Shown: positions 12,986 to 26,950 of the stretch, one piece after another
Numbering within the stretch: position 1 is the stretch's first letter
Layout: the number at the start of each line of letters is the position of its first letter
NCBI GenBank assembly: GCA_963277665.1
Contig: OY728122.1
Coordinates: 1,544,624,868-1,544,688,867 of the forward strand
Length of the DNA stretch: 64,000 nucleotides
Direction: 5' to 3'
Source of the DNA: Viscum album
Taxonomy: Eukaryota > Streptophyta > Magnoliopsida > Santalales > Viscaceae
The notes under the pieces: generated by a model
Database searches by the model: none
What the model saw: only the letters and a program-made list of their open reading frames with translations
Told to the model about the DNA's origin: nothing
Program-made: the position numbers and the translations under genes

Positions 12986-15900
12986 ATATAGGAAAGTTTA
13001 TAGGTCATAATTATAATTATCTATACTAATACTTTAATAATCTACTCAGATTTAACACTAGCCTCATTGACATGATATGGATGGAAATCCTTATATTGAT
13101 TACTAGTTTTGACCTGATTTTTGTTTCTTCCATGAGAAAACATGTATAAATGGTTTCATACAATTTATTAGATCATATAAATATAAATATTGAATCATAG
13201 TATATAATTATTATATCTTTAAATAATATTACAAAATTTTATTTAATTTTGAATGGGTTTATCATGATGCATGTGTGGTCTAAATATATTCTTCTAAATA
13301 TTGTTCCCAAAGTTTCTCTTAAACATGATCTAATACCAACTATAACAAGATAGCTTTGGAATCCTATAGATAGTTGTCACTATACTATACTTGAATAGAA
13401 AATAAGATATCACATTACCGGGGATATAATAATTTAATAGTGTTATGTGACTAGATATAAATGATCCTAACATTATATTTTTCATATTTAAAATACATCT
13501 TATTAATTCAATGTAAAATTAATTATTACTCCTATAATAACCTTGAATAGTTCATATTACTCTTCTTGGACCCCCTAGGTAAATAAAAACAAAATAATGG
13601 GGTGATCTTAGACACTCGGTAAGGGGTAGTGTATAATGAAATCTATAATGAAATAAACAAGTGATAAATAATATGAAAAGAATAAATAATAAAAAAATAC
13701 TTTTATATTACTCATACCTTGAGTATATAATATATCCACTAGTAATATAGAAATTTTAATAAATAATCACATGGATATAAATAAATTGTTTTATAGTTAT
13801 GCATAATGTCAAAAAAATGATATCTTGGTCATTGATTATTAATAAATTTACAATGTACAAAACCTACCAACAACTAGCATTATGGTAAGCAGGGTTGAAC
13901 CACCTACTAGGATAGATGAGTGAATAAAAAAAACAAAAAAAACAAATACTACATAATTTCAAGAAATATGATAATGGTATGTTGATACGTGATTGAAATT
14001 ATAATGAGAGATAATGTTCTATAACCTAGGAAAATAGGGGATAAAGAGAAGTATTATATAAATGAAGGAATTTGAGGGGTATAAAATTAATGTAGAATAA
14101 TTATGGAATTCTATTCCGTCATTAATTCTAAAATAAATTATATAAAATATTTTAGGAAATATAATTTACTCACCTATTTGTCACATGGATAACAATTCGG
14201 TTTAATTGACTCACACTACGAATGGTTTTCAATCTAATTATTGAAAAATAGTGTTTCAATATTAGACAAGTGTGAAATGAACTTTTTCAAATTAATTACT
14301 TGGGATATTAATTTAACGAATGATTAACTACTGTTTTCACCCATTTGTACTTAACACAATGTGAAGGATATGATCATGTTGAATGAAGATGAGTAAAAAG
14401 AACTACCAGATATCACTTACATCCATTAGTCATGTAGAATAAACTACCAACAACAAAGTAAATGTTTCACCTATAATTAATTTTGTTAAAGAATAATTAT
14501 ATATTCATATAAGTTTAGAATCATGTGTAAAACATTTGTAGACAGAACAATAATAATATAACTCAAAAAAAGTTAAAAAACAATAAATCCGTTTTAATAT
14601 GGAAACCCTAAAAAATAGTGATAAATATTCATCATATATATGAAAATTTTTAGATAATATATATCAAAGTAGTATAAAACAAAGTAAAAGTAATGAAGTA
14701 CTGAATTATATTTTCTAATGAGTTCGTATTCTTTTATATATCCCACTTTCCTTTTTCCCCCTGCCTGAGTGCTTCCCCTTTTCCTTTACTTCATGCCCTC
14801 AATTGTATCTATATTTAGAGCAGTGTGTTTAATGAATAATCCCCCTCCTAGAGTATTTTTTTTTATTTTCCTATATTTCATCAACTTAATTCCCCTATAT
14901 CTATTTTTTCATAGCTGTGTATTAGAGTAATCATTTTATAATTTATTCACTGTGACTCTAATTTTAGAAAATCACGTTAACAAACATAGATACCTTCCTA
15001 TGGGCACTAATATATCTATCTGTCACCATTCTAATCATAGAATCATCATTTTACTATACTTGTTTCATAAAATATTATCCTATAAAATTTTTATTTATCA
15101 TATTCAATCACCTACCATTCATAAAGGATTCACTTGGTTCCTCTCAATGAAACAAACTATATATTGATGTCCTATAATAAATATGGAACAGATTGATCTC
15201 AATCATCATGCATATAATTCATTTGATATACATTCACATATATGGTATTAGTCATCATTTTTGTTTTTCAAGAAAAATATATAGTGACATTTCTTACATT
15301 ACTGAGCATCAATCAAATATCCATCTATCTTTTCATCCATCAACATCACCTCCGTACTTTATCATATAAGCTCGAGAGTCCCAATTTCACACACCAAACA
15401 AATATTTGTGTCAAAAAAGAAAACATGAATGAATAATTAAAGTGAATCGACCACACCACTTTGGAATTTATTTATGCACCAGGTGAGTATTTCTCTTCAA
15501 AAATAAACCAAAAACACTTTCAAGTAATTAGGTCCCCTCTGTCATCAATAAATAAGAACAATAATAACAAATAATCATTTGTAAATGAATATATTTGAAC
15601 CTACAGATGTAAATAGTTGATATTATGTAAGAAATAGTCTGTTTTATTCTATAGAGTTTCAACATTAACTCGGTTATTTCACTATATAAATCAATGGATT
15701 CTACTAATTAATGACACACTCAGGTTCTGAGCTTTGAAATTCTTCCCAAATTGAACCCCCTAAGTCCAATAAAATTTATTAAGTCTAAGTTATCTATATA
15801 TAGGTATTGATTCATTGGCCTTATTAATAACACCCTATGATTTTATAATTTATTCGATGGCTTCTAACATACACAATACTAAGCTTAAACAAACAATGAT

Positions 15901-16000
15901 ATAATATAGAAATATTTTTATTTAAATGTGATCATTATAACCTAGTGAATGGTTTGGTGGGTATGAATAAGAGTCACCACATTATGAAATTATTATTTAT
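12986..16000 (-). mobile_element. Decayed reverse-strand LTR debris
   Basis: At 13,329-13,340 the minus strand reads GTTGGTATTAGA, close to the Met-tRNA primer site TGGTATCAGAG, preceded (minus strand) by CTTGTTATA as a possible LTR end. Near 13,600 the minus strand has a CCCTTACCGAGTGTCTAAGATCACCCC passage, like the 'ACTGAGC...CTCACCCC' signature of plant LTRs. The LTR would thus run rightward from about 13,346. Its far end is not visible and no target duplication was found. No coding region is recognisable; the frames at 14,952-15,167 and 15,242-15,436 carry no motif. Confidence 0.35.
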
Positions 16001-16539
16001 AATTTTTCTTTACTCAAATGTATTGATTTGTTTTTATTAAATAATTATTCATTTATTAGTAATAATAAATAAATAAAATAATGATAAAAAACCTTAAAGG
16101 TATAAAAGGGTAATTTTTCAATAAAAGAATGTTTTTCTAATATTTTAAATTATCCATTTAAAATATAATTTTATTTAATTTTTATATTGAAATTTTTAAA
16201 TAGAATTCAATAATTACATAATCATGTCAAAATTATCTTAATATGATTTTTTTGGAAATTGAAATTTTTGGTCAAATAGTGGGAAATACAAATATTTATA
16301 AAAACTTCATTTCATTTCAAGTGTTTACAATGTATAATTTTATTTTGTATTAATTTTTAGTTAAAATAAATCCAATTTTGTTTAAAATAATCAAAATAAT
16401 TCCATATGAATTATAATTATGATTGATTTGGGTATAAATACATTTATTCGCTTTAATTAATTTTTTTAAAAATCGTTTTTTATTTTGTTTTGTGTGATTA
16501 TATTAATAATATTTTCTACCAATCATACAAATTGAATCA

Positions 16540-19306
16540 TACAAAATGGATTCCATATTTTTAGGCTTAATTTTTTATTTGTTAATGATATCAGTGTTAT
16601 TTTTATAATAATGAATAGTAACAAAGGTAAATAATTTGTCACAATGTTAAAGGGTAAAATGGGTTGATTAAGGTTAAAACTAGGTGATAACATTAAAAAT
16701 ATTATCTTAAGTATTATTTTATGAAATTATTTTTACCATAATAACCTTATATTCTAAATATAATTTTTTTCATTCCACATTCCCTTGATTAATAGATTAT
16801 ATTATTTTAAAACATTGAATAATTATATGAGTGTTACTCCTCAACTTATAAATAGGAACCAACTATTATTTCCTATTAAGATATTTCTAACCATTAAGCT
16901 TGAAAATACATTAAAAATGCATTCCAAAAATATATACTTATATCCTATAGGTCCTGGTCATTCGAAATTATAAAAAATAAAATGTGTATGGTTTAAACCA
17001 ATGGCTGTTTTCCAAATAATAGGTATAAGTCGCAATAGAGTGTTTTCAGGTTTATTTATTTTTCAACCTCTTTAAAATATTATATAAACATGATGATATA
17101 ATAACATTATTATTTTTAATATAATTAAATTTAATTAGGTTTATTGAGTAAACCTTTTTAATTAAATTATCTATCCAATGGAAAATAAATACTTTACATG
17201 TGCCTACATTTGAACTACCTCCTCCACAATGTATGTGCTTCATTTTTTATCACCATCTCAAAAAGTTTGTAATAAAGATGGAACTAATGAATAAAAAATA
17301 TCATTATGATATTATTATGATATTTAATGATATTATATCATATACCTTCTTAATTTTCCAAATGTAGTACACTAATAATATTGGTCATGTGTAGATGTAG
17401 AATACAACCTCCATAACACATTATGACATGTTTTTATGATTAAATTACATGAAAGGTTTTAAAATATTATATAATATATAAAAATATATAATAAATAAAT
17501 TTTTAATATTCCTTAAATAATATTACCATGACCTCTTTGACCATGGTCAATGTATCGATTTTATTTTTTGGTTATAAACCGAAAACCCTCAAAACATCCA
17601 ACATGAACAGAACAGATTAAGTAACCCTATAATACATGGTAATAAATGAAATAAAATTGATTTTAAAAATTTAATAATCCTGAAAAATGAATTTAATAAA
17701 TTATAAAACTTATATTACTTTATTATTAATAAAATTTAAAGATGTTTATGGTGAGTTGGGAGATGAGGTAAGAGATTTCTCATCTCAGTTTCATTTCATT
17801 GAGACTCCTGGCATTTTAACCACATGTATATTTATTGTCCTGTATGTAATTCTATATGAATTTATTTTATTATTAATTTAATTAAACTAAAATGTTTTAA
17901 AATTCATTTTATATTTTCCTTCTTCCATTTCAAATTAATTCAATAGTTACCAAAGTAGTAAGAGATTGTCCTTTTAAACATTGTTTTCAATGTTTTAAAA
18001 TATTTTTACTACATGTCTGTGTATTTTATATGTTTCAAAAAGTAAAAATTTATTCTAAAAATAAAATAAAATATTTTTTTAAAATAATTTTTAAATTGTA
18101 TAAAATGTTTTAAAAAGTAATATTTTCAGTTTTTTCTTTAATGTCCATTTAATACATTCTTTAAAAATGTGTCAAAAAATATTTTTTGAATGTTTGAAAA
18201 TATAATTAAATTTCTGCTATAAATAACATTATTATTTAATAATAATCAAATCAAATTATTCATTTGTTTTCGAATAATATCTTATTTCCCATTATTCTAA
18301 TAATTTTTCATTCCAATTTTTGCAAATGAAAAATTTATTTTTATCCTTATATTTAAGTTATCAGGAAATTACTTTTTCACATGTGTTAAATATAATATAT
18401 TTTGATATTTTATGTAGGAAATGAAATATTTTATATTTTTCTATTATAATATGGTTCATTAAAGAACTTTTTATTTACAATTTAGCCTTATTAATTTTTG
18501 ATAACTATTGAGCCTGATATAATTATCTTATGTATTAGGTAATGTGATGGAGATAAAGAGAATTGTGTTACTCGAAAGGGATATATTGAAATTAACTATG
18601 ATGGTTATTACATTGTTAGTTTTATTATAAGGGTTATGGTAAGGATAATTTCCAAAGATACCTAAATGGTTTTTTTATTATTTATATGTGTTTTTTAAAG
18701 TAAATCATTTGGTTTATAAAGGTATGGAAAGTTTATGATCTTCTAAAAGTGAAGGTCTTGTTTTTTATGGAAAAATATTCCATAGTTCTCACTATTTTCC
18801 AAGTAAAACTCATGAATATGATTTATTAAATTTTGATTTATTAGAAAAACATTATTGTGACTTTATGATTTTATTTTTATTTCATGAGTGTTTAAATGAT
18901 TATTTTGAGATCAATTTTTATTATATGAAATCCAGACAACCATATGGGAATTAATGAATTTCAAATAGAGTAACAAAATTAATTTATTTTTATATCCATT
19001 ACTGAAATTTATTTTTCTCATACCATGATTTCAAATGTTTTTTATATTGCCCAAGGATAAGTAAAACTATAATAAATACTATCCATAAATAAAAAAATGT
19101 ACTTAAAATAAGCTAGTGTGTTATAAATGAAATGAGATTATGAACTTATGTATCTTGTTTTTATGGTATAAAAATAGACATTTTATATTAATATTACCTA
19201 TGTAATGTGATGATTTTCTTATTTTTAAAAACTCTAAACCTAAATGATACTGGAAATATAATAAATTGAAACCCTTGTTATAAATCAGGTAATAATGGGT
19301 TGTTTA
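16540..19306 (+). repeat. Long diverged direct repeat, copy 1 (LTR-like)
   Basis: This segment matches 22,170-24,956 in the same order and strand. Shared landmarks are TGGATTCCATATTT (16,547), TTGAATAATTA (16,816), CCAATGGAAAATAAATAC near 17,175, TTCATTTCATTGAGACTC (17,790) and GGTATGGAAAGTTTATGATC (18,720), ending GGGTTGTTTAAGG (19,294-19,306). Similarity is patchy and many indels are present. The first part also matches the solo LTR at 10-12 kb in inverted orientation, so this is probably an LTR of a related family. Neither a TG/CA boundary nor a primer site could be fixed. Confidence 0.6.
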
Positions 19307-22169
19307 AGGAATGGGTCTGTGAAGTTCGTACTAAATGAATGGTTCAGATAACATTAGAATATGAGATGTTAATTTTTGAGGAAATCATAAAATTTTTTCT
19401 ATTTATAATGTGGTTTATTATGATTTAAATAACTCATACAGTCCATTCTAGTTTTATTAAATTATTGAAATTGGAATTATCTGAATTTATGATGGGTGTG
19501 AGAGGCGTTTCTATGATTATACAAATGAGAAGCCAACTATAATAGAAATTAGAATAAAAAGTATTATTTTATGAATAACAACCTATCGTGAGTTATAATT
19601 AAAAAACTAAAACAAGGTGACCTTATTGACATACCAAATATTAGAAAATATTTATTCATGTATGTTTAGTTAATAAAGATCATAAAGTTAAAAATGAAAC
19701 TCCCTACCAATTAATAATGTGGGATGTATCACCAAGAGAAATGTCTCAAAGGAATAGGAATATGTCGCAAATGAGGTGTCTATTGAAATTTTTAAATTAA
19801 TTATCCAAGGAGTAAATCTCATGAAGGAGATTGAAAACATCATATGAATAATGGTGTATTATTTTTATATGTTTAATTTAATGGAAAGGTGAATAAAATA
19901 TATAATGAAGGAAGTGTTATAAATCCAGAAAATAATGCATGGTTAATAAATTATGAAGAAAGTTGAATGAATTATGTGTTTATAAAGAGTGTTTTGAGAG
20001 TTAAAATATAGTGGTATAATATATAATGATTGAAATTGTTTATTGATTATCATGGGTTTAAAGTAATTTATATCCTTATAATGTTTTATGTGATGAAATT
20101 AATTTTGGACAAATATACTTAGATTTATTACTTTATTGAGGTATATTAAACCCTATATTTAAAACATGATTTAGTGAAAATGTTATTAAGGAATAATAAT
20201 TTTATATTTGTTGGACATAAGTTTAAAGGTACTGATATACTTTAGGTTTGACGTGATCTTTGATGTTAACGTAATTATGGTTACCTAAGATAAAAGGTTA
20301 ATTACATTTTGGGAACAATTTTTTTAAAGATAACCATGGAATTGAAAATAAATTTTATAACTAAGTGAATACATTTATTTTTAAAGAAGTGTTCTATATT
20401 TAGAATATTATATGATTAAGGTAAATATGAATACTATTGTAAAATGTGGTACATTATTTGAGGAATAAATATTGAATTATCTTTTGTAATCATATATTAT
20501 TTTAATGTGTATTTATGTGGATTCGTGATATTTATATAAAATATTATCATATTTTAGAGAATATAAGATTGGGGTACATAAATATATATTATGTGACTTT
20601 ATGAGTGATTAATATTGTTTAGAGATAATTATTAACTTGATATTTGAATAATATGTTATCATTTAAAAATAATAATTTGGTTTTATTTTTTTCGTATTGT
20701 AAATATTTTAAAGTTTATTTTTTTATGGAATTATTTATTTTAAACGTTTTGTGTTATTATTAAGAATTTGGAGATTAATAAAGAGTTTCTTCATATAAAG
20801 GTTTATGAATATTTGATATTATCATATCATGTGATAAACGTTTTTTTGTATAATTTATATGGACATGAGGAGTAAAGTATTATCATTTTATAGATCTTAA
20901 GATCCATTTAATGTTATGTTTAGTTCTTTAAAAATAAAAAACTCATCATGGTTATTTATAATTTAGATTATGAGATGAAGTAAGGTGGGAACTGCTAGAA
21001 ACACAATAGAAGCATGAAATTATGTTTATAAAGTCTAAATAAAAGATTTAAATATATTTCATATTATTCTATATATCTGTATTAAATTATTTCATTAACT
21101 CAATATATAAGAAGATAAATATATCGAGCATTATATGGAAAACATTACTTTTCTGTCAAGGAATACTTTTAGAAACTGATTCACATATTTGATTCTCATA
21201 ATTTAAAATTCATGGTTTAAGAAATATTTATGGAATGATATGTACCCTAGTCATAAATTATACCATAATGTTATTTTCAGAATGAAATGACAATGTTGTT
21301 AACTAAAAGGTATTTCATTACTCTTATGTATACTTATCTTCCACTCTAGGGAATTGATTATGAAAGTGTTTTAATCCCTTTTATCACACATGAGATAAAA
21401 TTCTGAGGATGTTATTTCTTTAAATGTGTAAAATGTAATCCTATGATATTTTGTAGTCCATTAAATATCATGTATCACATACAAAACCAAGCTTAAATTA
21501 ACCACAATAGACAATAGAAGTATTATATTTTAAATATGACATTGATAACATAATCATTGGTTTGTAAGGATTCAAAATGATAAACTGCAATATGAATTTT
21601 ATAGAAAAAATATTTCCTTAATAAAATTTATTGATTAGTTAGTAGGAAATATAAACTCAATTTTGATTAATAATAACTAAATAAAACAAAGATTAATATC
21701 ATTAACTGTATAAAAATATTTTTTTTCAAGAAAATGATATTTTCCTTAAAAATTTTATTTTCCATCAAAAAATTAAATTTATTAATTTTATAAATTGAAA
21801 TTAATAAAATTGACATCATTTTTTACATCATAAATTTATAATAAGATTAATATAAATTTTTTGATGTGTTCAAGAATGGTTTCTTTTTTTGGTTAATAGT
21901 AAACAATATAGATTTTTTAAAAAAAGTTTCAATTATTTTAAAGTATTTATAAAGTCTCATTTTATGATGTATTAGTTTTAAATTAATATTAGTACCATTT
22001 TATTAAATATAATATAATTAATTCTATAGTATTCATAATTAGACATTATTTTGGAATAAATTCATTTCAAGATATAAAAACAATTTTTTTTAGAATGATT
22101 GTTTTCCATTGCATTTTATGAACTTACATTAAACATAATTTTTTCCGTTCTAAAAATTAAATTTTAAAA
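19307..22169. other. No recognisable gene between the two long repeats
   Basis: About 2.9 kb of AT-rich DNA lies between the two long direct repeats. I found no reading frame, zinc knuckle, RT or integrase motif on either strand. If the repeats are LTRs, this would be a non-coding internal region (LARD-like) or one decayed beyond recognition. The outer parts may also belong to the repeats. Confidence 0.4.
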
Positions 22170-24956
22170 AAATAGATTCCAAATTTTTTATCAAAATTTT
22201 ATAATTTTGTTATGGTCTCAATTTAATTTTTGGTCTGAATAAATTGTTACCATGGTAAAAATGTGTCACTAAAGAAAAGGGTAAAACATGTTAATTAAGT
22301 ATAAAACAAAGTGACATGGTTAAAAATTCATATCGTAAATATTATTGTATGAGAATATTTCAATAATTATCACCTTATATTCAAACCATAATTGTTTTAG
22401 TTCCACATTACCACTTTAATGAGTTTATATTATATTAAATCATTGAATAATTACACGAGTGTCAGTCCCATCACATATAAAAGGGAATCTTATCTGCTAT
22501 TTTACTAACATAATTTTATCGCCTTATCTTGATTAATACTTACCCAATAACATTCTAAAATCCCAATCTATATATTAGAGGTATTTTTATTACTAAATGA
22601 TTAATCCAAGAAGGTGTGTGGTCTAATCCAAATGTGGTTTTCCAAAGAAGAGGTATAAATCTTAACAGACTACTTTCATGTTTATTAATACTTCTGTATC
22701 CATAACATATTATATAAAAATGTGGATATAATAACATAATAGTATTATATATATTTAAATATTGTTATTTTGATGGCACAACCCTTTTTCATCTCCATTT
22801 CAATCCAATGGAAAATGAATACTCTTCTCATGCGTACGTGTGAACTATCACCTCCACGAAGGGATGTGATTTTTTTTCATTACCATATCACATAGATAGA
22901 TATAAATATAAAAATTATTAATATGTAATATTTTATTAAATTATCATTTTTATATAATGATATGATACTAATTACCTTCTTACCCTTCCATCCATTGTAA
23001 AATGATAATTTTGCTCGTGCGTACGTGTGAACTACCACCTCCGCGAAGCGATCTGATTCTCTATTCACGAACATCTTAAAATAAAGGTTTAAAAAGTTTT
23101 TCTAATGTATAGATATGATAATTATTACATTTTTTATATTATGTATATAGTATAACCATGTACCCTTTAACAAAAGTCAAGGAACTGATGTTATTTTGAT
23201 GTTATAAACTGAAAAACCTTAAAACATTCTCTGTTAACTTAACCAATTTAGTTTTTATTCAAGACAAAGTAATAAATGAAATAAAATGGATAATGATATG
23301 GGGATAGACCATTATAATATTCCTAATCAAGTTAAAATTTAATAAAACTTTATTATTCCAAAATGTAAAAGATGTATGTGGAAATTATGGATTTGTGGTA
23401 TGGGGTTTCTCATCTCAATTCCATTTCATTGAGACTCATTACATTTTTACCACATATTTTATTATTTTGTGATGTATATAAAACCATATGTATGATATAT
23501 ATAATTAATTTACTAAAATCTATTAATTTTATAAATCCTTTTATAGTTTTCTTATTCAATGACCTTTTGATTCAAATGATACAAAAGTAGAAAGGTATTT
23601 TTAATTTAAAAAACGTTTTAAATGTTTTAAACTCTTTTTCTTCCATGTACATGTTCTTTTAAATGATTCAATAATGATCCTATTTATTCAAAAAATATTT
23701 TTAAAGGATATTGTCTAATAATTTCTACTCTATATTCAAATTTTAGAAAATATCATCTTCTGTGTATTATGTAATGTTCATTTTTACCTTTCTTTACAAA
23801 ACATTAAAAACAATTTTTTTATAACATATGGAGTACGAATGAAATTTCTCATATTCACAACCATTATTCTTTAAGAATGTTAATATAAATTTTTTCATTG
23901 TTTTTTATGGAATATATTTTTTACCACCTATCTGGAAATTTTTCATTTTAATACTTTTTAAACGAAAAATGTATTTTTATCCTTTTGTAGGTAAAACTGA
24001 ATGTGCATCTACATATGTGTTCAATAAAATATGTTTTGATATATTATAGTGAAAATGAACTATTTTATAATTTTTTTCATTATATGGTTCTTGTCGATTT
24101 TAGTTGATAATGAGGGATCCTAATATCAATCTAATAATTTGTGGACCTAATATAGTTCTCCAGTGCATTGTGCAAAGATAAGGAGTTTATAGGTATAAAG
24201 TTTCATACAAATGGTATCTTAGAATTAATTATGATGTTTATTCCTTTATTAGGGTTATTAAAAGGGTTATTATAAGGGTAAATATTAGGATAATGTCACA
24301 GGATACCTATAGGGGTTTTAAATTACTTATAGTGGTTTTAAAATGGTATTTTTTATTTTTGAAAGGTATGGAATGTTTATGATCTTCTAAATGTTAAATA
24401 TTTGATTTTTAAGGAAATTTTTTCATTTTTTATCATGTTCATCCCATGTAAAAATATTAGTAACTATTTTTCATTTATGGTTATTGATGAATATTTTATG
24501 AATATTATAGTCTTTATATTTATTTGATGAGTAATTAAATGATTATTTAGAGCTCAAATTTTATTATGTAAAAATAAAAATACCTTTTGTGTATCCAAAA
24601 ATTTCAAATGACTAATGGGTTTCCATTTTTTTATACCCATTATCATGATTTCTTTTTATCATCATATGATTTTAAATTTTTTCAAAGATCCTAGGGATGA
24701 GTAGGAATTATTATGAAGTCTCCCCCAAAATAATGGAAAGTTGTACTTAAAAAAAGTATGTATTTTGTGAATGAAACAATACAGTGATCTTAAGAATCCT
24801 ATTTTTTAGAAGAAAAAAATTGAAATTTTATTTCACTATTCCATATATTATGTAATTATTTACTTATTTCTATAAAAATAAAAACCTAAAATCTCCTATA
24901 ATTTTAAGAAAGTACAACCTCAATTATAAATCAGTTAATTTTGGGTTGTTTAAGGT
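22170..24956 (+). repeat. Long diverged direct repeat, copy 2 (LTR-like)
   Basis: This is the partner of 16,540-19,306, offset by about 5.65 kb. Landmarks are AGATTCCAAATTTTTT (22,170), TTGAATAATTACACGAGTG (22,443), TTCATTGAGACTCATTAC (23,423), GGTATGGAATGTTTATGATC (24,365) and GGGTTGTTTAAGG (24,944-24,956). Two CGTACG-core units with 187-bp spacing lie at 22,831 and 23,019 where copy 1 has one decayed unit. Short open frames at 22,555-22,737, 22,880-23,074 and 23,372-23,590 fall inside it and are probably chance. Confidence 0.6.
22800..23065 (+). repeat. Two CGTACG-core units
   Basis: CATGCGTACGTGTGAACTA (22,829) and CGTGCGTACGTGTGAACTA (23,016) are each followed by a C(A/C)CCTCC(A/G)CGAAG segment. 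They are reverse-complement relatives of the three units at 10.2-10.7 kb. They are strikingly GC-rich for this window, and the conserved core suggests a functional LTR element. Confidence 0.85.
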
Positions 24957-26660
24957 ATTATTCTATATGGTAAAATTCAAACCTATGATCACACTCGCCA
25001 CTTGAACCGCACAATTTAGTCGGTAATAACCCCTAAATTTTTTAATCTTAAATCATTATTGGGCTTGACCGATAATACCAAAAAGGATCAGTCATGCTAT
25101 CAGCATCAACTCAACCCAGATCACCCCTCTAGGTCATATCCTTTATGTATGAACTATCCAATACTAATCCATCGTTAGTTTTAATGTATTGGGATGAATT
25201 CAACAAGTTTTTTAAATTTCATATGATAATTGTTAACTTACACATCAAAAGTCATAATATAAACTTTTATAAATTATTATGTTCATGGTTGGAAGTATTA
25301 AGATTATTTACTACTAGTCAAAAAATTAATAGAGTAAAAATCCATAAGAACATATTGAAAGGATGATGAAAAAAATACTTATGGTAAAAAGACTTATAAA
25401 TTAAAAAGGCTTTTGAAAATATAAAAATACCAAAGACAATGGTCATTTTTCATTTATTGAAAAAAAGATTACAGAATTATGTTTTCCAAAAAAATATATT
25501 TATGACAATACCATAAAATGTTGTGAATTAAAATCCCACAGGTGAAACACTTTAAATTGTAATATTTTAACTAAAACACTAAAGTAACAAAATATTTTTT
25601 CTTTAAAATAAATTAATATTAATCAAAATAAACATTTGATAAATTAATCCCCCAAATATCCAATTTTAATTAAAATATTCAAATAATAACAATTCCATCA
25701 GATATTAACAAAAAATAGTAATTATTAATTTGAAGAACATTTGATCATTAGAATTTAAATTATTTATCAAATTAGGTGTTTAAAATATGTATCCAAAAAA
25801 TCAAAAAACAAATTCCCCCATATATATCATATTTCTTCTTCTCAAAAAATCTATTAATTTAATTCAGTGGATAGGAATAAATCTCATGAATTAAAATTTA
25901 AATTTCCAGCAATGAGTTAGTTTTTAAATATATTTCCCCCCAGAGAATCTATTCAGTAATAAATTTTATAGCACTTCTCAAAGAAAATTATTTTCCCATA
26001 TTTGGATTTAGTTTATTAAGAAAATAATTGAGATTTAAAATTTTTAAGTGACATAAACAAACGTCACTTCTCATTTAAATAAAATTTCAAACATCTCTTA
26101 TTCTCTAAGTGGACCATCACACATAATTAATATGGGATAAATACACATAAATAGTGTAATTTTGACTTTAATAATTAAAATTAAGAATAACATACTCAAC
26201 CCGTGTTAATGAAAAATGAATAAAAATTTCAAAAGTGTTAGTATTCTATTTCATGACCCAGGTAAATAAAATATTTTTGAGTTTAAAATCCAATAATGAT
26301 TTTCAATACAATTTATGTTTGTAAATTCTAATATAAATGTATTACCAAAATAAATTACGTTAAGGTTATAAATTAAAATGATGTCCCATGATTGAATCTA
26401 TGGGTAAATCGAAATTTTTAGCAAGAAAAATAATAAAAACAACCCTAAAACCATAGAAAAATGTCAACCCCAAAATAGAAAACAGGAGGCATGGATATAG
26501 GGAATTTTGAAACTATTTATTTAATTTTGATATGTACAACAAAGAAAAAATGTTTAAAATTGGAAATACATTATATGAGGGATATATATTAATTAAAAGG
26601 GCAGAGGTTTTAATTTTGGGGGTAAATAGGCAAGACCAATGCAATTTTAATTAGCGTCAA
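24957..26660. other. No recognisable feature
   Basis: AT-rich non-coding sequence. The frame at 25,145-25,366 has no recognisable motif. A less AT-rich patch near 25,080-25,140 (ACTCAACCCAGATCACCCC) is not assignable. Confidence 0.4.
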
Positions 26661-26679
26661 CAGCATCATAAGAAAAATT

Positions 26680-26950
26680 ACCACTGGATGTGGTGCTTTG
26701 AAGGGAATAATAGAAGGCCACTTGAAGTGAAATTCTTCACAATATCCAAAATAAAAGGGCCCAATTTCATTTGGATCCCTTCCTTTTCAATTTTTCCAAA
26801 CGGCGCCACTTCCAGTGGCACCCTTTGCTTTTGAACCTATAATAAGGCACACCACCCCCTCTCTACTCCCAACTCCCCTCTCATTCTAGTTGCATGCCCT
26901 CCACTCACAAATCCTCCTATTACTCTCACTCCCCATATCAAAGATCATAA
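26680..26950 (+). promoter_or_regulatory. Promoter-like block with dyads, TATA box and CT-rich leader
   Basis: Three inverted repeats built on CCACT/AGTGG follow one another: ACCACTGGATGTGGT (about 26,681), CACTTGAAGTG (about 26,719) and GGCGCCACTTCCAGTGGCA (26,802 on). About 20 bases further is CCTATAATAAGGC (about 26,837), a TATA-box-like sequence. It is followed by a CT-rich run (ACCCCCTCTCTACTCCCAAC and on) typical of plant 5' leaders. A possible 5' splice site (TTTTAAG/GTATTT) follows at about 27,025. No downstream coding exon is recognisable; an AT array and the LINE follow. It could be the remains of a host promoter or an LTR U3/R region. Confidence 0.35.
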
